Assembly (NCBI GenBank): GCA_030827135.1
Contig: JAURFE010000003.1
Coordinates: 200,923 to 264,922, forward strand
Length of the DNA stretch: 64,000 bases
Direction of reading: 5' to 3'
Source of the DNA: Vicinamibacterales bacterium
GTDB lineage: Bacteria > Acidobacteriota > Vicinamibacteria > Vicinamibacterales > SCN-69-37
The notes beneath the pieces are model-generated. The model made no database searches. It was given only the letters and a program-made list of their open reading frames with translations, and was not told the DNA's origin. The position numbers were made by a program, and so were the translations under genes. Shown here one piece after another: positions 7,494 through 16,141 of the stretch. The stretch's first letter is position 1. Every line of letters begins with the position of its first letter.

Positions 7494-7835
7494 ATGTCAA
7501 GACCATTGGCGCGCTCCAAACCAGCGCGCCCTACGGACCTGGCAGAGTCCATCCCTCCAAGCGCGCGTCGCCTGCTCACGGAACTCGGGATGGACCATGC
7601 GGTGGACGCTGCGGCATTCCAGCCATGGCTTGACAACACGAGGTGGTGGGCCGGCGAACCGGCGCGTGTGGAGCGATTCGCGGATGATGCCGCCGGGGGC
7701 AGGTTGAACGCGACCGCTTCGACGCCGTACGCCGTGGCCAACGCGTCCGGCTTCCTCGCGCGGCTGCTCGAAGGGATGCCGGACCGTGGGTGCACGGCGG
7801 TGACCGACGCGCTACTGCGTCCTCGTAAACCGTAG
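7494..7835 (+). CDS. doubtful hypothetical protein, 113 aa
   Basis: The frame is open from ATG 7494 to TAG 7835. The second half (from about 7560) has third-position GC bias and a protein-like composition (WLDNTRWWAGEPARVERFAD, PYAVANASGFLARLLEGMPD). The first codons, however, run through a palindromic repeat (7508-7530), so the true start may be ATG 7590. No ribosome binding site is seen at either ATG. The last 24 nt overlap the 3' end of the convergent serine hydrolase gene. No family is recognised; it could be a gene remnant. Confidence 0.35.
   Translation: MSRPLARSKPARPTDLAESIPPSARRLLTELGMDHAVDAAAFQPWLDNTRWWAGEPARVERFADDAAGGRLNATASTPYAVANASGFLARLLEGMPDRGCTAVTDALLRPRKP
7508..7530. repeat. 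short palindromic element, GGCGCGCT type
   Basis: GGCGCGCT (7508-7515), spacer CCAAACC, then AGCGCGCC (7523-7530), followed by CTACGG. It is an intact family member with the standard 8-7-8 geometry. It lies inside the doubtful ORF at 7494. Confidence 0.8.
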
Positions 7836-9251
7836 GTCCCAGACGCGATCCTGCGTGACGCTGAATCCGATCACGCGGCCGCCCTCGCGGCGGAAGGTCA
7901 CGAGACCGAGGCCGGCCCCGGCTTCGAATCGATCGCGCGAATGCGGACGCAGCGGCATCGTGGCATCAGGACGGCGACGAATCAGCAGCGCGCCGTTCTC
8001 GACCGAGACAATCAGCTGGAGCTCGACTTCGGCGCTGTTGTACGTGCCGGCGAACGCCACCAGGTCCTCGGCGGATGGTTGGTAGCTCGCGTCGGGTGTC
8101 ACGCCGACCAGGGGTCCCTGCGCTTCGCGGAGGACGACAGGACGAGGCGCATCCGCACGCGCGCGCTCACCGAGATAGATATCACTGACCGACCGCGCGA
8201 ACTGTGTCGCATTCGCGTTGCCGGCGTTGCACAGCACCGCGACCGTCAGATTCGCCGACGGATAGTGCGTCAGGAACGCGCGGTACCCCGCTGTCGCTCC
8301 CGAGTGATACACCTCAGACACCCCCTTGTAGACGCCGGTGAACACACCGAGTCCATAGTGCAGTGCACGGCCATCAGGCAGTGTCGCCATGGTCTGCTGT
8401 TCAGTGGCCACGCGCGCGCCGGAGAGCGGACCGTCAGACAATGCCCGCTGCCACTTCAGCAGATCCCCGACGGTCGTCAACAACCCGCCGTTCCCGTGCA
8501 CGTTCTCGAATGGCATGTCCTGGCGGAACCGCGCCTGGCCTTGTGGGCTGTACGCCACAGCGCGCCCTGGGACGATGCGCGCGTAGTCGTCTCGCCACGA
8601 CGTGCGAGTGAGGCCCAGTGGTTCAAACAACCGCGTGCGGCTGAACTCGGCAAATGACATCCCGCTGGCGCGGGCGATGATCACGGCGGCGAGGTTGTAC
8701 CCCGAATTGCTGTAGGACCATCTGGTGCCGGGCGCGAAGTTCAGAGCGTGCTGCCGGCTCAGGATGTCCACCACATGCCCATGGTTGTAGGTGCGTGCAC
8801 CACGCGGCATCCCCGCGATACCGGCGAGATTGCCCCAGTCACGCAACCCGCTGGTGTGCGACAACATCTGCCGAATCGTGACGGGCGCCTCATAGGCCGG
8901 CAACTCCGGCACGTACTTCCGCACCTCGTCATCCAGCGACACCTTGCCGTCACGCGCGAGCAAAATCATCGCCGCAGCTGTGAACTGCTTCGACACCGAC
9001 CCGGCCTCGAAAATTGTCTCCGGGCCATTGGCGATCGCATGCTCCAGCTCCGCCATGCCATAGGCGCGCTGCAACACACTCGCGCCGTTCTCAGCCACGC
9101 CCACCGCACACCCAGGCGTCGCCTTGTTCCAGGCGGCAAACACCTTGTCCACCGCGGCTTCCCGGGTGACTGGCTGCGGGGGAGCGGCCACCTGAGCCGC
9201 CACAACAACGCCGGCAAGGACAGAGAGCAGGCCTGAGAGTCGAAGTTGCAT
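7812..9251 (-). CDS. serine hydrolase of the beta-lactamase/D-Ala-D-Ala peptidase (S12) family, exported
   Basis: This 479-residue protein has a signal peptide (about residues 1-22). The S12 active-site motifs are all present: Ser85-x-x-Lys88 in GSVSKQFTA, Tyr180-Ser-Asn182 in WSYSNSGYN, and His316-Ser-Gly318 in the position of the KTG box. The extra C-terminal domain (about 370-479) with LVAFAGTYNSAEVEL resembles the lipocalin-like domain often found in these esterase/peptidase homologues. The substrate could be a D-amino-acid peptide, an ester or a lactam. The start ATG 9251 lacks a ribosome binding site but has TAGAAT 8 nt upstream. The divergent gene is gamma-glutamyltransferase. Confidence 0.92.
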   Translation of the reverse strand: MQLRLSGLLSVLAGVVVAAQVAAPPQPVTREAAVDKVFAAWNKATPGCAVGVAENGASVLQRAYGMAELEHAIANGPETIFEAGSVSKQFTAAAMILLARDGKVSLDDEVRKYVPELPAYEAPVTIRQMLSHTSGLRDWGNLAGIAGMPRGARTYNHGHVVDILSRQHALNFAPGTRWSYSNSGYNLAAVIIARASGMSFAEFSRTRLFEPLGLTRTSWRDDYARIVPGRAVAYSPQGQARFRQDMPFENVHGNGGLLTTVGDLLKWQRALSDGPLSGARVATEQQTMATLPDGRALHYGLGVFTGVYKGVSEVYHSGATAGYRAFLTHYPSANLTVAVLCNAGNANATQFARSVSDIYLGERARADAPRPVVLREAQGPLVGVTPDASYQPSAEDLVAFAGTYNSAEVELQLIVSVENGALLIRRRPDATMPLRPHSRDRFEAGAGLGLVTFRREGGRVIGFSVTQDRVWDLRFTRTQ

Positions 9252-9259
9252 AGGCGGGG

Positions 9260-9265
9260 ATTCTA
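9260..9265 (-). promoter_or_regulatory. -10-like TAGAAT, leaderless promoter candidate
   Basis: TAGAAT on the minus strand ends exactly 8 nt before ATG 9251. The intervening CCCCGCCT is not a ribosome binding site. Confidence 0.5.
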
Positions 9266-9270
9266 CTCCT

Positions 9271-9297
9271 CATCTCCCCATCTCCCCATCTCCCCAT
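9271..9297. repeat. period-8 minisatellite (CATCTCCC)
   Basis: Three perfect CATCTCCC units followed by the degenerate CATTTGGG. It lies in the 64-nt intergenic region between the divergent serine hydrolase and ggt genes. Confidence 0.8.
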
Positions 9298-9315
9298 TTG
9301 GGTTACCCTGTGCGC

Positions 9316-11085
9316 ATGAAACTGCGCATGTTTGTCGCCCTCGTTGTGATGGCCGTGCTGGCGGCGCCCGTCACACCGGTCTCCACCCAGGCTCAGCCCG
9401 ATCTGGGCACGTTCGCCCGCGCGGGAGTCGTCGTTTCATCGTCAGACATCGCATCAGATATCGGTGCGGCCGTGCTCGCACGCGGAGGCACCGCCGTTGA
9501 CGCGGCGGTGGCCACGGCATTTGCGATGGCCGTGACCTACCCGACGGCCGGCAACATCGGCGGCGGCGGATTCATGATCGTCCGCTTGCCGGACGGCACC
9601 GCGACGACGTTTGACTTCCGCGAGAAGGCGCCCGGAAAGTCCACGCCGACGATGTACCTGGATGCGCAGGGGAATATCAATCGCAGCCTGACCGCTGCGG
9701 GGTACCTCGCGCCCGGTGTGCCCGGCACCGTCCGTGGACTTGCGCTGGCGCACTCGCGTTTTGGCAAGTTGCCGTGGCGGGAACTGGTGATGCCATCCGC
9801 AGACCTGGCGAGGCACGGGTTCCAGGTATCGAGGTCGCTGGCGGGCGGATTGAATCGGGAGGTGGCCGGCCCCATGAAGCCATTCCCGGGTTCGGTGGCC
9901 GCGTACGGAAAACCCGGCGGCGCGCAGTGGACCGAAGGCGACACGATCGTGCTCGGTGATCTGGCGAAGACACTGACGGCGATCGCGACCGATGGTCCGG
10001 ATGCGTTCTACACAGGGTGGATTGCCGACACCATCGAGAAGGCCATGGCCGCCAACGGGGGGCTCATCACGAAGGCTGACCTGGCGGCGTATCAGGCGAA
10101 GGAGCGGCAACCGGTCCGTGGCACGTTCCTGGGCTACGAGATCATCTCGATGCCTCCTCCGAGTTCCGGCGGTACGGCGCTGCTGGCCATGCTCAACATG
10201 CTTGAGGCGCTTGAGATCCAGAAGATCCCGCGACTCTCGACTGAAGCAGTGCACCTGACGACCGAAGCGCGGCGTCGCGCGTTTCTTGATCGGGCCCGCT
10301 TCCTCGGCGACCCCGACTTCGTTGAGGTGCCGGTTGCCCGCCTGACATCGAAGGCCCACGCGTCGGAACTGATCAAGACGATCGATCGCACACGCGCCTC
10401 GAGTTCGGTGGAACTCGGCAAGGACATCGTCACCGCACCTGGCGACGAATCGGACGACACGACGCACTTCTCCGTCGCGGACCGCAACGGCATGGCCGTC
10501 TCGCTGACGTACACGCTCGAAGGGGGCTACGGGTCACATCTGGTGATTCCCGGCACCGGGTTCCTGCTCAACAACGAGATGGGCGACTTCAACAAGAAGC
10601 CCGGCACGACGAATCTCACGGGAGATATCGGTACACCTGCAAATCTGATCGCACCTGGCAAGCGCATGCTCAGTTCGATGACACCCGTGATCGTCGCCCG
10701 CGGCAGCCGCCTCGTACTCGTCACCGGCTCGCCGGGCGGACGCACGATCATCAACACGTCACTCGATGTGGTGCTTGGTGTGACGGCATGGGGACTCAAT
10801 GGCCGCGACGCAGTGGACGCGCCGCGCATGCACCACCAGTGGCTGCCGGACCGCCTCTCCATTGAAGCGAACGGCGTCTCCGACGAGGTGCAGGCCGCCT
10901 TGAAGGCCCTGGGCCACGATGTGCGCGTCGGCGGCACCCAGGGATCGGCACAAACGATCTGGGTGCATCCCAACACCGGCGCCATCTACGGTGTGGCCGA
11001 CAAGCGCAGTCCTGACGCGAAGGCCTCTACGCCGACGGCGAAGCCGGAGGCGCAAGGCGATGGGCCATCGGGAGTCCGACGGTAA
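9316..11085 (+). CDS. ggt: gamma-glutamyltransferase (Ntn hydrolase), periplasmic
   Basis: This 589-residue protein starts at ATG 9316; an upstream TTG 9298 is in frame but lies inside a repeat. A signal peptide (MKLRMFVALVVMAVLAAPV) leads the protein out of the cytoplasm. Family motifs follow in order: ASSDIASDIGAAVLARGG-like, NIGGGGFMIVRLPDG, PPPSSGGTALL, then the autoprocessing site D-D-T-T-H-F-S with Thr382 as predicted nucleophile and new N-terminus of the small subunit. SMTPVIV and GSPGGRTIINT follow. The enzyme transfers or hydrolyses gamma-glutamyl groups, for example of glutathione. The 3' end overlaps the convergent antiporter gene by 59 nt. TACCCT lies 6 nt before the ATG. Confidence 0.95.
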   Translation: MKLRMFVALVVMAVLAAPVTPVSTQAQPDLGTFARAGVVVSSSDIASDIGAAVLARGGTAVDAAVATAFAMAVTYPTAGNIGGGGFMIVRLPDGTATTFDFREKAPGKSTPTMYLDAQGNINRSLTAAGYLAPGVPGTVRGLALAHSRFGKLPWRELVMPSADLARHGFQVSRSLAGGLNREVAGPMKPFPGSVAAYGKPGGAQWTEGDTIVLGDLAKTLTAIATDGPDAFYTGWIADTIEKAMAANGGLITKADLAAYQAKERQPVRGTFLGYEIISMPPPSSGGTALLAMLNMLEALEIQKIPRLSTEAVHLTTEARRRAFLDRARFLGDPDFVEVPVARLTSKAHASELIKTIDRTRASSSVELGKDIVTAPGDESDDTTHFSVADRNGMAVSLTYTLEGGYGSHLVIPGTGFLLNNEMGDFNKKPGTTNLTGDIGTPANLIAPGKRMLSSMTPVIVARGSRLVLVTGSPGGRTIINTSLDVVLGVTAWGLNGRDAVDAPRMHHQWLPDRLSIEANGVSDEVQAALKALGHDVRVGGTQGSAQTIWVHPNTGAIYGVADKRSPDAKASTPTAKPEAQGDGPSGVRR

Positions 11086-12250
11086 AGATCAGAATGCTCG
11101 AGATCACTGCGGCAAAGACCAGCGCAGGCAGGTGAGACGTGCCGGGCACGCCGGCCGCCATTGGCATGGAGGCCAGCACGCCGGCCGCGAGGCCGCGCGG
11201 CATCGCAATGGTCACCACCCTGACCGAGTCGGCGGTGAAACCTCCCCCCCACAGCGAGAGCCATACTGCAGGCGCCCTCGCGATGAGCAATACGACGCCC
11301 AGGCCAAGGCCAATCGCCACGAGTGACCACGGCGGGGTGAGCATCGCGCCGATGAACGTGAAGAAAAACGATTTCACGATGAACGTCACCTGCTGGTGAA
11401 ATCCCCGGACGTCGTCGCTCAGGATGAAGTCCTCCTCGAGCTTCAGGATCCCCTTGAAGTGTTCGGCATTACCGACGACGACGGCAAACGCCAGAATGCC
11501 GAGCGCCGCCGATCCGCCTGCGGCGTCGATGGCCACATACAGAATCAGGAGGGCCGCCAACGTGACGGGATAGGCATGTTCACTTGAGTGGAGCGCGCGG
11601 AGCACCACCAGCCAGCCAAAACCCGCCGCCAGTCCGAGTGACGCGCCGAGCCCAAACGACCGCATCAGAGTGGCGCCCGCAGAGACGGTCTCGTCGCCGC
11701 TGGCCAGCAGGATCTGAATCAGGGCTGTCGCGCCGACGACGCAGAACGCATCGGTGAAGGCGGACTCAAGATTGATGAGACTGGCTGTGCGATCCTCGAT
11801 ACGCGAGAGCAGCATGGCCGGCATGACGATGATCGAACTTGAGCCGCCGAGGATGCACCCCAGCAGCAGGCCGTGGGTCCAGGTCCATTCCGCAGGAAAC
11901 CAGCCAATCGATCGCAGCGGCATGGTGCAGGCCGCGACTACGGCCACAGTCACCAGGAAGGTGAGCAGGGACAGCAGGCTCGACCGAGGCGCGGCCCGAA
12001 GGATCTGCGGCAGATCGAGTTGGGTGCCGCCGTTGAAGAGGACCACGACCAACGTCAGGGCGCCGAAGAACGGAGCGATGGCTGCGAGATCCTCCGGCGT
12101 CACCGTGCCGGTGACCGGGCCCAGCATCACACCCGCAACGAGCAGCCAGACGACGTCTGGTACGCGCGTGCGCTTAAAGACGATCTCGCCCAGCGCCCCG
12201 ATCAGAAAGATGCCGGCGATGGTGAGCAGGAACAGAGCTACAGGAGCCAC
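11027..12250 (-). CDS. cation/proton antiporter (CPA family)
   Basis: This 407-residue protein has about 11-12 hydrophobic segments over its whole length. It begins in the usual way for CPA1/CPA2 exchangers, with GIFLIGALGEIVFKRTRVPD then LLVAGVMLGP. The ion-binding region is visible as NLESAFTDAFCVVGA, where the E-S-x-x-x-D pattern is the typical ion-coordinating motif. No RCK or other cytosolic regulatory domain is attached, so this is a minimal exchanger. Transported ion (Na+ or K+) is not decided by sequence. Start GTG 12250 has TAGCAT 8 nt upstream and no ribosome binding site. The 3' end overlaps ggt. Confidence 0.9.
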   Translation of the reverse strand: MAPVALFLLTIAGIFLIGALGEIVFKRTRVPDVVWLLVAGVMLGPVTGTVTPEDLAAIAPFFGALTLVVVLFNGGTQLDLPQILRAAPRSSLLSLLTFLVTVAVVAACTMPLRSIGWFPAEWTWTHGLLLGCILGGSSSIIVMPAMLLSRIEDRTASLINLESAFTDAFCVVGATALIQILLASGDETVSAGATLMRSFGLGASLGLAAGFGWLVVLRALHSSEHAYPVTLAALLILYVAIDAAGGSAALGILAFAVVVGNAEHFKGILKLEEDFILSDDVRGFHQQVTFIVKSFFFTFIGAMLTPPWSLVAIGLGLGVVLLIARAPAVWLSLWGGGFTADSVRVVTIAMPRGLAAGVLASMPMAAGVPGTSHLPALVFAAVISSILIFTVGLPMAHRLAPPASPSA

Positions 12251-12258
12251 AAACCGTG

Positions 12259-12264
12259 ATGCTA
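12259..12264 (-). promoter_or_regulatory. -10-like TAGCAT, leaderless promoter candidate
   Basis: TAGCAT on the minus strand ends exactly 8 nt before GTG 12250. No purine-rich ribosome binding site lies between. Confidence 0.45.
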
Positions 12265-12271
12265 ACCCACG

Positions 12272-12415
12272 TCACCGCGCCGTAAAACGTGCAGCCTGTG
12301 ATTGGTCACCGGCGCGAAATTGGGGAGGCTGGAGGGACTGGGCCGCGGTCGGCACCATCGGGGCCACAGCCAAAAGCGCCAGCAGACAGACCACGGGATA
12401 CCGGAAATCACGCAT
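12272..12415 (-). pseudogene. signal-peptide remnant of a VWFA-type secreted protein
   Basis: A 47-codon frame starts at ATG 12415. Its first half is a convincing signal peptide (MRDFRYPVVCLLALLAVAP, cleavage after PTAAQ). It is followed by QPPQFRAG, the sequence that often opens the mature part of acidobacterial VWFA-related proteins, and then breaks off after 15 residues at TGA. It is divergent from an intact VWFA gene 100 nt away. The likely history is loss of the rest of a paralogue. A functional 47-residue secreted peptide cannot be excluded. Confidence 0.4.
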
Positions 12416-12515
12416 GCATGTGCTCACTGCAGGGCCGACGCGGTCAGGATAGCACCGGGCCGATTTCTTGGCTAAGATGCCCGGACCAGCACATTTTTCT
12501 GTCAGGGTGTCCGGC

Positions 12516-14531
12516 ATGAGTGGCGCTCGCGTTCCAATCGTTCGAGCCTTCGCTGCGGCCGTCGTGGCTGCCGCCACCCTGTACGCCGCACCCGATGCGG
12601 CACAAGTCGTCTCGCAACTGCAACTGCCCGAGCGGCAGTTGCCGGTGTTCCGCAGTGACGCGCACTTTGTGCGGGTGGATGCGTACCCGACCGCGAAGGA
12701 CGGGTCGGTCATCCGCGGCCTGACGGCCGACGACTTCGAACTCACCGAAGACGGCACGCCCCAGAAGATCGATTCGTCAGAGTTCATCGAATATGAACGC
12801 TGGACGCCTGGCTCGGAACGTCCGGACCCGCGCGATCAGCGAGAGTCATTCCGACTGGCCGCCGACCCACGGTACCGCGTCGTCGTGGTGTACCTCGACC
12901 GGCTGAAGTGGGCAAACGCGCACTACGTGCGCCAGCCCCTCATTGACATGCTGACGCGTGAAGTCGGACCGCGCGACTTGTTCGGAATTCTGCTGCCGCA
13001 TCACGAGGCGAGCGACCTCGTGCTCGGACAATTCACGCCGTCAACGCAGGCGATGGTGGGTCAGTTCCTTCAAATTTTCAATCACAACGAACCGTTCGAC
13101 CTCGACCCGGTTGAGCAGAAACTGCTGACGTGTTTTGGCCAGGCCGGCATGGGCCTGATCAACCTCTGGCGTATCGACAATCTGTATCGCGACCTTGAGG
13201 GCATCATCACCATCCTCGGGACCATTCGCGATGAACGAAAGAGCCTGATTCTCGTGACGGAACACATGCCCGGGGTTGAGCCGAATCGGCGCCGCACGGG
13301 GACGCCTCCCGCTGCTGGTGGCACACGAGGGGCGCCGCCACCCCAGGGCCGGCCGATGCCGGGAGTGGGCGGCCTGGCGTCAGGCGTCTTCCAACCGGAC
13401 TACAACAGCGCGGGTGCGTGCCAGATGCTCGCGTCGAATATTCCCGAGCCACATCCGCAGCGCTTCCAGGATCTGCTGAGGCTGGCGCGCCGGATGAATG
13501 TGGCGATCAACCCCGTGAATCCCGCGGGGCTGTCCCCGGGGATCAATTGGGGAAACTCGTACCTCCGGCAGATGGCCACCGACACCGGCGGCATCGCGAT
13601 CGTCAACACCAACGGCATCAGGGAAGGTTTCCGGAAGATCACCAACGATATGTCGGCGTATTACCTGCTCGGGTACTACACGTCGAATACGAAGTGGGAC
13701 GGCAGGCTGCGAAAACTTCGCGTGAAGCTGAAGTCGACGGGTCAGACCATTCGCGCGCGGTACGAATACCAGTCGCCGAGTGAGGAAGACATTGCCGCGA
13801 TGCGCGCGGCGGCCAGCGCGCCACCTCGGCCGCCCGGCCCTAATGCTGAAGAGGCCGCGATGAATGTTCTGGCCCGGGTGCGGCCCGATGCCGCGCTGCA
13901 CGTGCACGGTGCGTTGCGGGGACAGTCCCTTGCGATCGCCGTGGAGATTCCGACCGCCACAGCGTCGAGCGCCGGATGGCGCAACGGCGGCACGGTTGAG
14001 GTCACCGCCACCGATCCCCAGGGTGTTGCGCTGACCGGCACCACGGAAATGGCGGCTGGGGTACGCGGCGCGGAGGTCCGCATCCTGTTGCCCTCAGCAA
14101 GTCGCGGTCCCTGGCAGGTGAAAGCCCGCATCACGCAGGCGGACAATGCCCTGGAAGATCTGGTGCGGGTCTCGCCTGGCCCGGTGTCGGTGTTCGGGGA
14201 GCCGCTGATCTACCGCGCGCTGCCGCAGCCGGCTGCGCCATACCGTCCAGTGGCTGATCCGCAGTTCTGGCGCACCGAGCGCATGCGTATTGAGTGGATG
14301 TTGCCGCGCAGCACGTCGCCGTACACCTTCAAGTCCCGGCTGCTGCAAACCAGCGGACAGGCGCTCAACTACGAACCGCCCGTGACCTCTGAAGACACCC
14401 CGGACGGTGTTCGGGTGCGCCTCGACCTCACGCTGTCGTCATTCGCCTCTGCGGACTACCTGCTCGAAGTCACTGCCACCCACGACGGACAGGAGTCGCG
14501 TACGTTGCAGGCCATCAGGGTGCTGCGCTGA
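12516..14531 (+). CDS. VWFA-related secreted protein, acidobacterial type (TIGR03436-like)
   Basis: This 671-residue protein starts at ATG 12516, with AGGG 8 nt before it and an in-frame TTG at 12468 judged too far upstream. A signal peptide (about 1-30) precedes the diagnostic opening FVRVDAYPTAKDGSVIRGLT, then ADDFELTEDGTPQKI. The region about 125-400 is the von Willebrand A-like fold (VVVVYLDRL for the MIDAS strand, then DTGGIAIVNTNGI, DMSAYYLLGY). The C-terminal third is a beta-rich domain. The middle contains a Pro/Gly-rich insert near 265-285. This family is expanded in Acidobacteriota; its ligand is not known. TAAGAT at 12473-12478 may be the promoter -10. Confidence 0.9.
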   Translation: MSGARVPIVRAFAAAVVAAATLYAAPDAAQVVSQLQLPERQLPVFRSDAHFVRVDAYPTAKDGSVIRGLTADDFELTEDGTPQKIDSSEFIEYERWTPGSERPDPRDQRESFRLAADPRYRVVVVYLDRLKWANAHYVRQPLIDMLTREVGPRDLFGILLPHHEASDLVLGQFTPSTQAMVGQFLQIFNHNEPFDLDPVEQKLLTCFGQAGMGLINLWRIDNLYRDLEGIITILGTIRDERKSLILVTEHMPGVEPNRRRTGTPPAAGGTRGAPPPQGRPMPGVGGLASGVFQPDYNSAGACQMLASNIPEPHPQRFQDLLRLARRMNVAINPVNPAGLSPGINWGNSYLRQMATDTGGIAIVNTNGIREGFRKITNDMSAYYLLGYYTSNTKWDGRLRKLRVKLKSTGQTIRARYEYQSPSEEDIAAMRAAASAPPRPPGPNAEEAAMNVLARVRPDAALHVHGALRGQSLAIAVEIPTATASSAGWRNGGTVEVTATDPQGVALTGTTEMAAGVRGAEVRILLPSASRGPWQVKARITQADNALEDLVRVSPGPVSVFGEPLIYRALPQPAAPYRPVADPQFWRTERMRIEWMLPRSTSPYTFKSRLLQTSGQALNYEPPVTSEDTPDGVRVRLDLTLSSFASADYLLEVTATHDGQESRTLQAIRVLR

Positions 14532-14718
14532 GCACAGTCCGGGGGACAGGGGCCTTCTGCCCTCAGCACGCGATGAGTCAGTCGCACATGGGCGCGCCGC
14601 GGTGACGTGCGCTGCCACGACGGGGCACGCGTTGGTCCACCGCGTGATTTGACACATCACAAACCCGACCGATAGGCCCGGTGCGTCGCGGTTGTAGTCC
14701 AGGGTCGGTTCCGTACGT
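14532..14718. other. gene-free stretch with a possible promoter
   Basis: No convincing ORF is seen. TTGACA (14649-14654) and GATAGG (14671-14676) are spaced by 16 nt and could form a sigma70-type promoter reading rightwards, but they are 170 nt from the next start and separated from it by palindromic repeats. Confidence 0.35.
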
Positions 14719-14820
14719 AGGGCCCGCTGAACTGTAGCGGGCCAGCCCCTGGCGCGCTCAAGTTCAGCGCGCCCTACGCACGTCCAAGCGCGCCCTACGC
14801 ACGCCCGAACGCGCCCTACG
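14719..14820. repeat. cluster of palindromic elements and half-elements
   Basis: GGCCCGCT-GAACTGT-AGCGGGCC (14721-14743) is followed by GGCGCGCT-CAAGTTC-AGCGCGCC (14751-14773) plus CTACG. Two tandem right-half copies follow, AAGCGCGCCCTACGCACG and GAACGCGCCCTACG. The two intact copies carry different but self-complementary stems. Confidence 0.9.
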
Positions 14821-14839
14821 CCTGTCGGCAGTTTCCGTA

Positions 14840-14845
14840 TAGACT
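14840..14845 (+). promoter_or_regulatory. -10-like TAGACT (within TATAGACT), leaderless promoter candidate
   Basis: TAGACT ends 6 nt before GTG 14852; the overlapping TATAGA ends 8 nt before it. No ribosome binding site is present. Confidence 0.5.
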
Positions 14846-14851
14846 CCCGGC

Positions 14852-16141
14852 GTGCTGAACCGCCTCGGCCTCAATCGCCCGGAGCTCCGGGCGTGGGCCA
14901 TGTACGACTGGGCCAACTCCGCGTTCCAGACGACGATCATCGCGGGTGTCTTCCCGATCTACTTCAAACGCGTCGCCGCCGCCGGACTGCCGGAAAACGT
15001 CCAAGACAGCCGCTATCTATGGACGACGACTGCGGCCATCGTGATCATGGCGCTCATGGCGCCGATCTTCGGCGCCATCGCGGACGCGAAGCCCGTCAAG
15101 AAAAAACTGCTCACGACCTTCATGCTGGTTGGCTCGGCGTGTTGTCTGGGCATGTGGTTCATCCAGGACGGCGACTGGATTCTCGCGCTCATGTTGTTTG
15201 GGCTGGGCAACATCGCGGTCGCGGGCAGCATCGTGCTTTATGAATCGCTGCTGCCGCACATCGCGCAGCCGCACGAACTCGACAAGGTGTCCACCGCAGG
15301 TTATGCGATGGGGTACATCGGCGGCGGCCTGCTGCTCGCCGGGAACCTGCTAATGATTCAGCAGCCCGCATGGTTCGGGCTGCCCGACGCAGGCATTGCC
15401 ACCCGGCTCTCGTTTGTCACAGTCGGCGTCTGGTGGATCCTCTTTACGATTCCCGTGCTGCGCCGCGTGGCTGAGCCGGTCATCACCCGACCCAGTGGTG
15501 CGACGACCGTCGTCGGCGAGGTGCGCGCAGCGCTGACGCAACTGCGGGCCACGTTTCACGAGCTGAAGCACTACCAACACGCGGTGCTGATGCTCGTGGC
15601 GTTTTTCCTCTACAACGACGGCGTTCAAACCATCATCCGCGTGGCCACGCTGTACGGGGGCGGCATCGGGATCGACACGGGTTCGATGATCACCGCGTTG
15701 ATGCTGGTCCAGTTCGTCGGCGTGCCCTGTTCCTTCCTCTTTGGCGCACTCGCGGGCCGCATCGGCGCCAAACGCGGCATCTTCCTCGGCTTGAGCGTCT
15801 ATCTCGTCATCACGGTGCTGGCCTATTTCATGACAAACGCCGCGCACTTCTACGCGCTGGCGATCATGGTGGGGCTTGTGCAGGGCGGCACACAGGCGCT
15901 CAGCCGGTCGCTGTTCGCGTCCATGATCCCGAAGGCCAAGTCATCCGAGTTCTTCGCGTTTTTCGGCGTCTTTGAACGTTACGCTGGGATTCTCGGTCCC
16001 GCCCTCTTTGCGATCGTCGCGGGCGAAGGATCGAGTCGTAATGCAATACTGTCGCTCATCGTCTTCTTCATCGCAGGTATGTTCGTGCTGTCGCGGGTCA
16101 ACGTGGAAGAAGGCCAACGCGCTGCGAGGGAGGCCGCATGA
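14852..16141 (+). CDS. MFS transporter, UMF1/Atg22-like family
   Basis: This 429-residue protein has about 12 membrane segments. The opening ELRAWAMYDWANSAFQTT is the hallmark of the UMF1 family (A-W-x-x-Y-D-W-A-N-S-A-F). Further family features are the short cytoplasmic loop ADAKPVKKKL between segments and GLVQGGTQALSRSLFASMIP in the C-terminal half. Eukaryotic relatives export amino acids from vacuoles; bacterial members are uncharacterised, so substrate is inferred at best. The start is GTG with no ribosome binding site. The stop TGA overlaps the ATG of the next gene (ATGA), indicating an operon with the epimerase. Confidence 0.92.
   Translation: MLNRLGLNRPELRAWAMYDWANSAFQTTIIAGVFPIYFKRVAAAGLPENVQDSRYLWTTTAAIVIMALMAPIFGAIADAKPVKKKLLTTFMLVGSACCLGMWFIQDGDWILALMLFGLGNIAVAGSIVLYESLLPHIAQPHELDKVSTAGYAMGYIGGGLLLAGNLLMIQQPAWFGLPDAGIATRLSFVTVGVWWILFTIPVLRRVAEPVITRPSGATTVVGEVRAALTQLRATFHELKHYQHAVLMLVAFFLYNDGVQTIIRVATLYGGGIGIDTGSMITALMLVQFVGVPCSFLFGALAGRIGAKRGIFLGLSVYLVITVLAYFMTNAAHFYALAIMVGLVQGGTQALSRSLFASMIPKAKSSEFFAFFGVFERYAGILGPALFAIVAGEGSSRNAILSLIVFFIAGMFVLSRVNVEEGQRAAREAA

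Noticed and set aside
12272-12787. 171-codon minus-strand frame overlapping the VWFA gene
   Set aside because: Only the last 47 codons, outside the VWFA gene, look like a protein; the rest is the shadow of that gene.
14785-14820. Tandem CGCGCCCTACGCACG copies as an origin or iteron array
   Set aside because: They are right halves of the dispersed palindrome; no dnaA, rep or AT-rich region is near.
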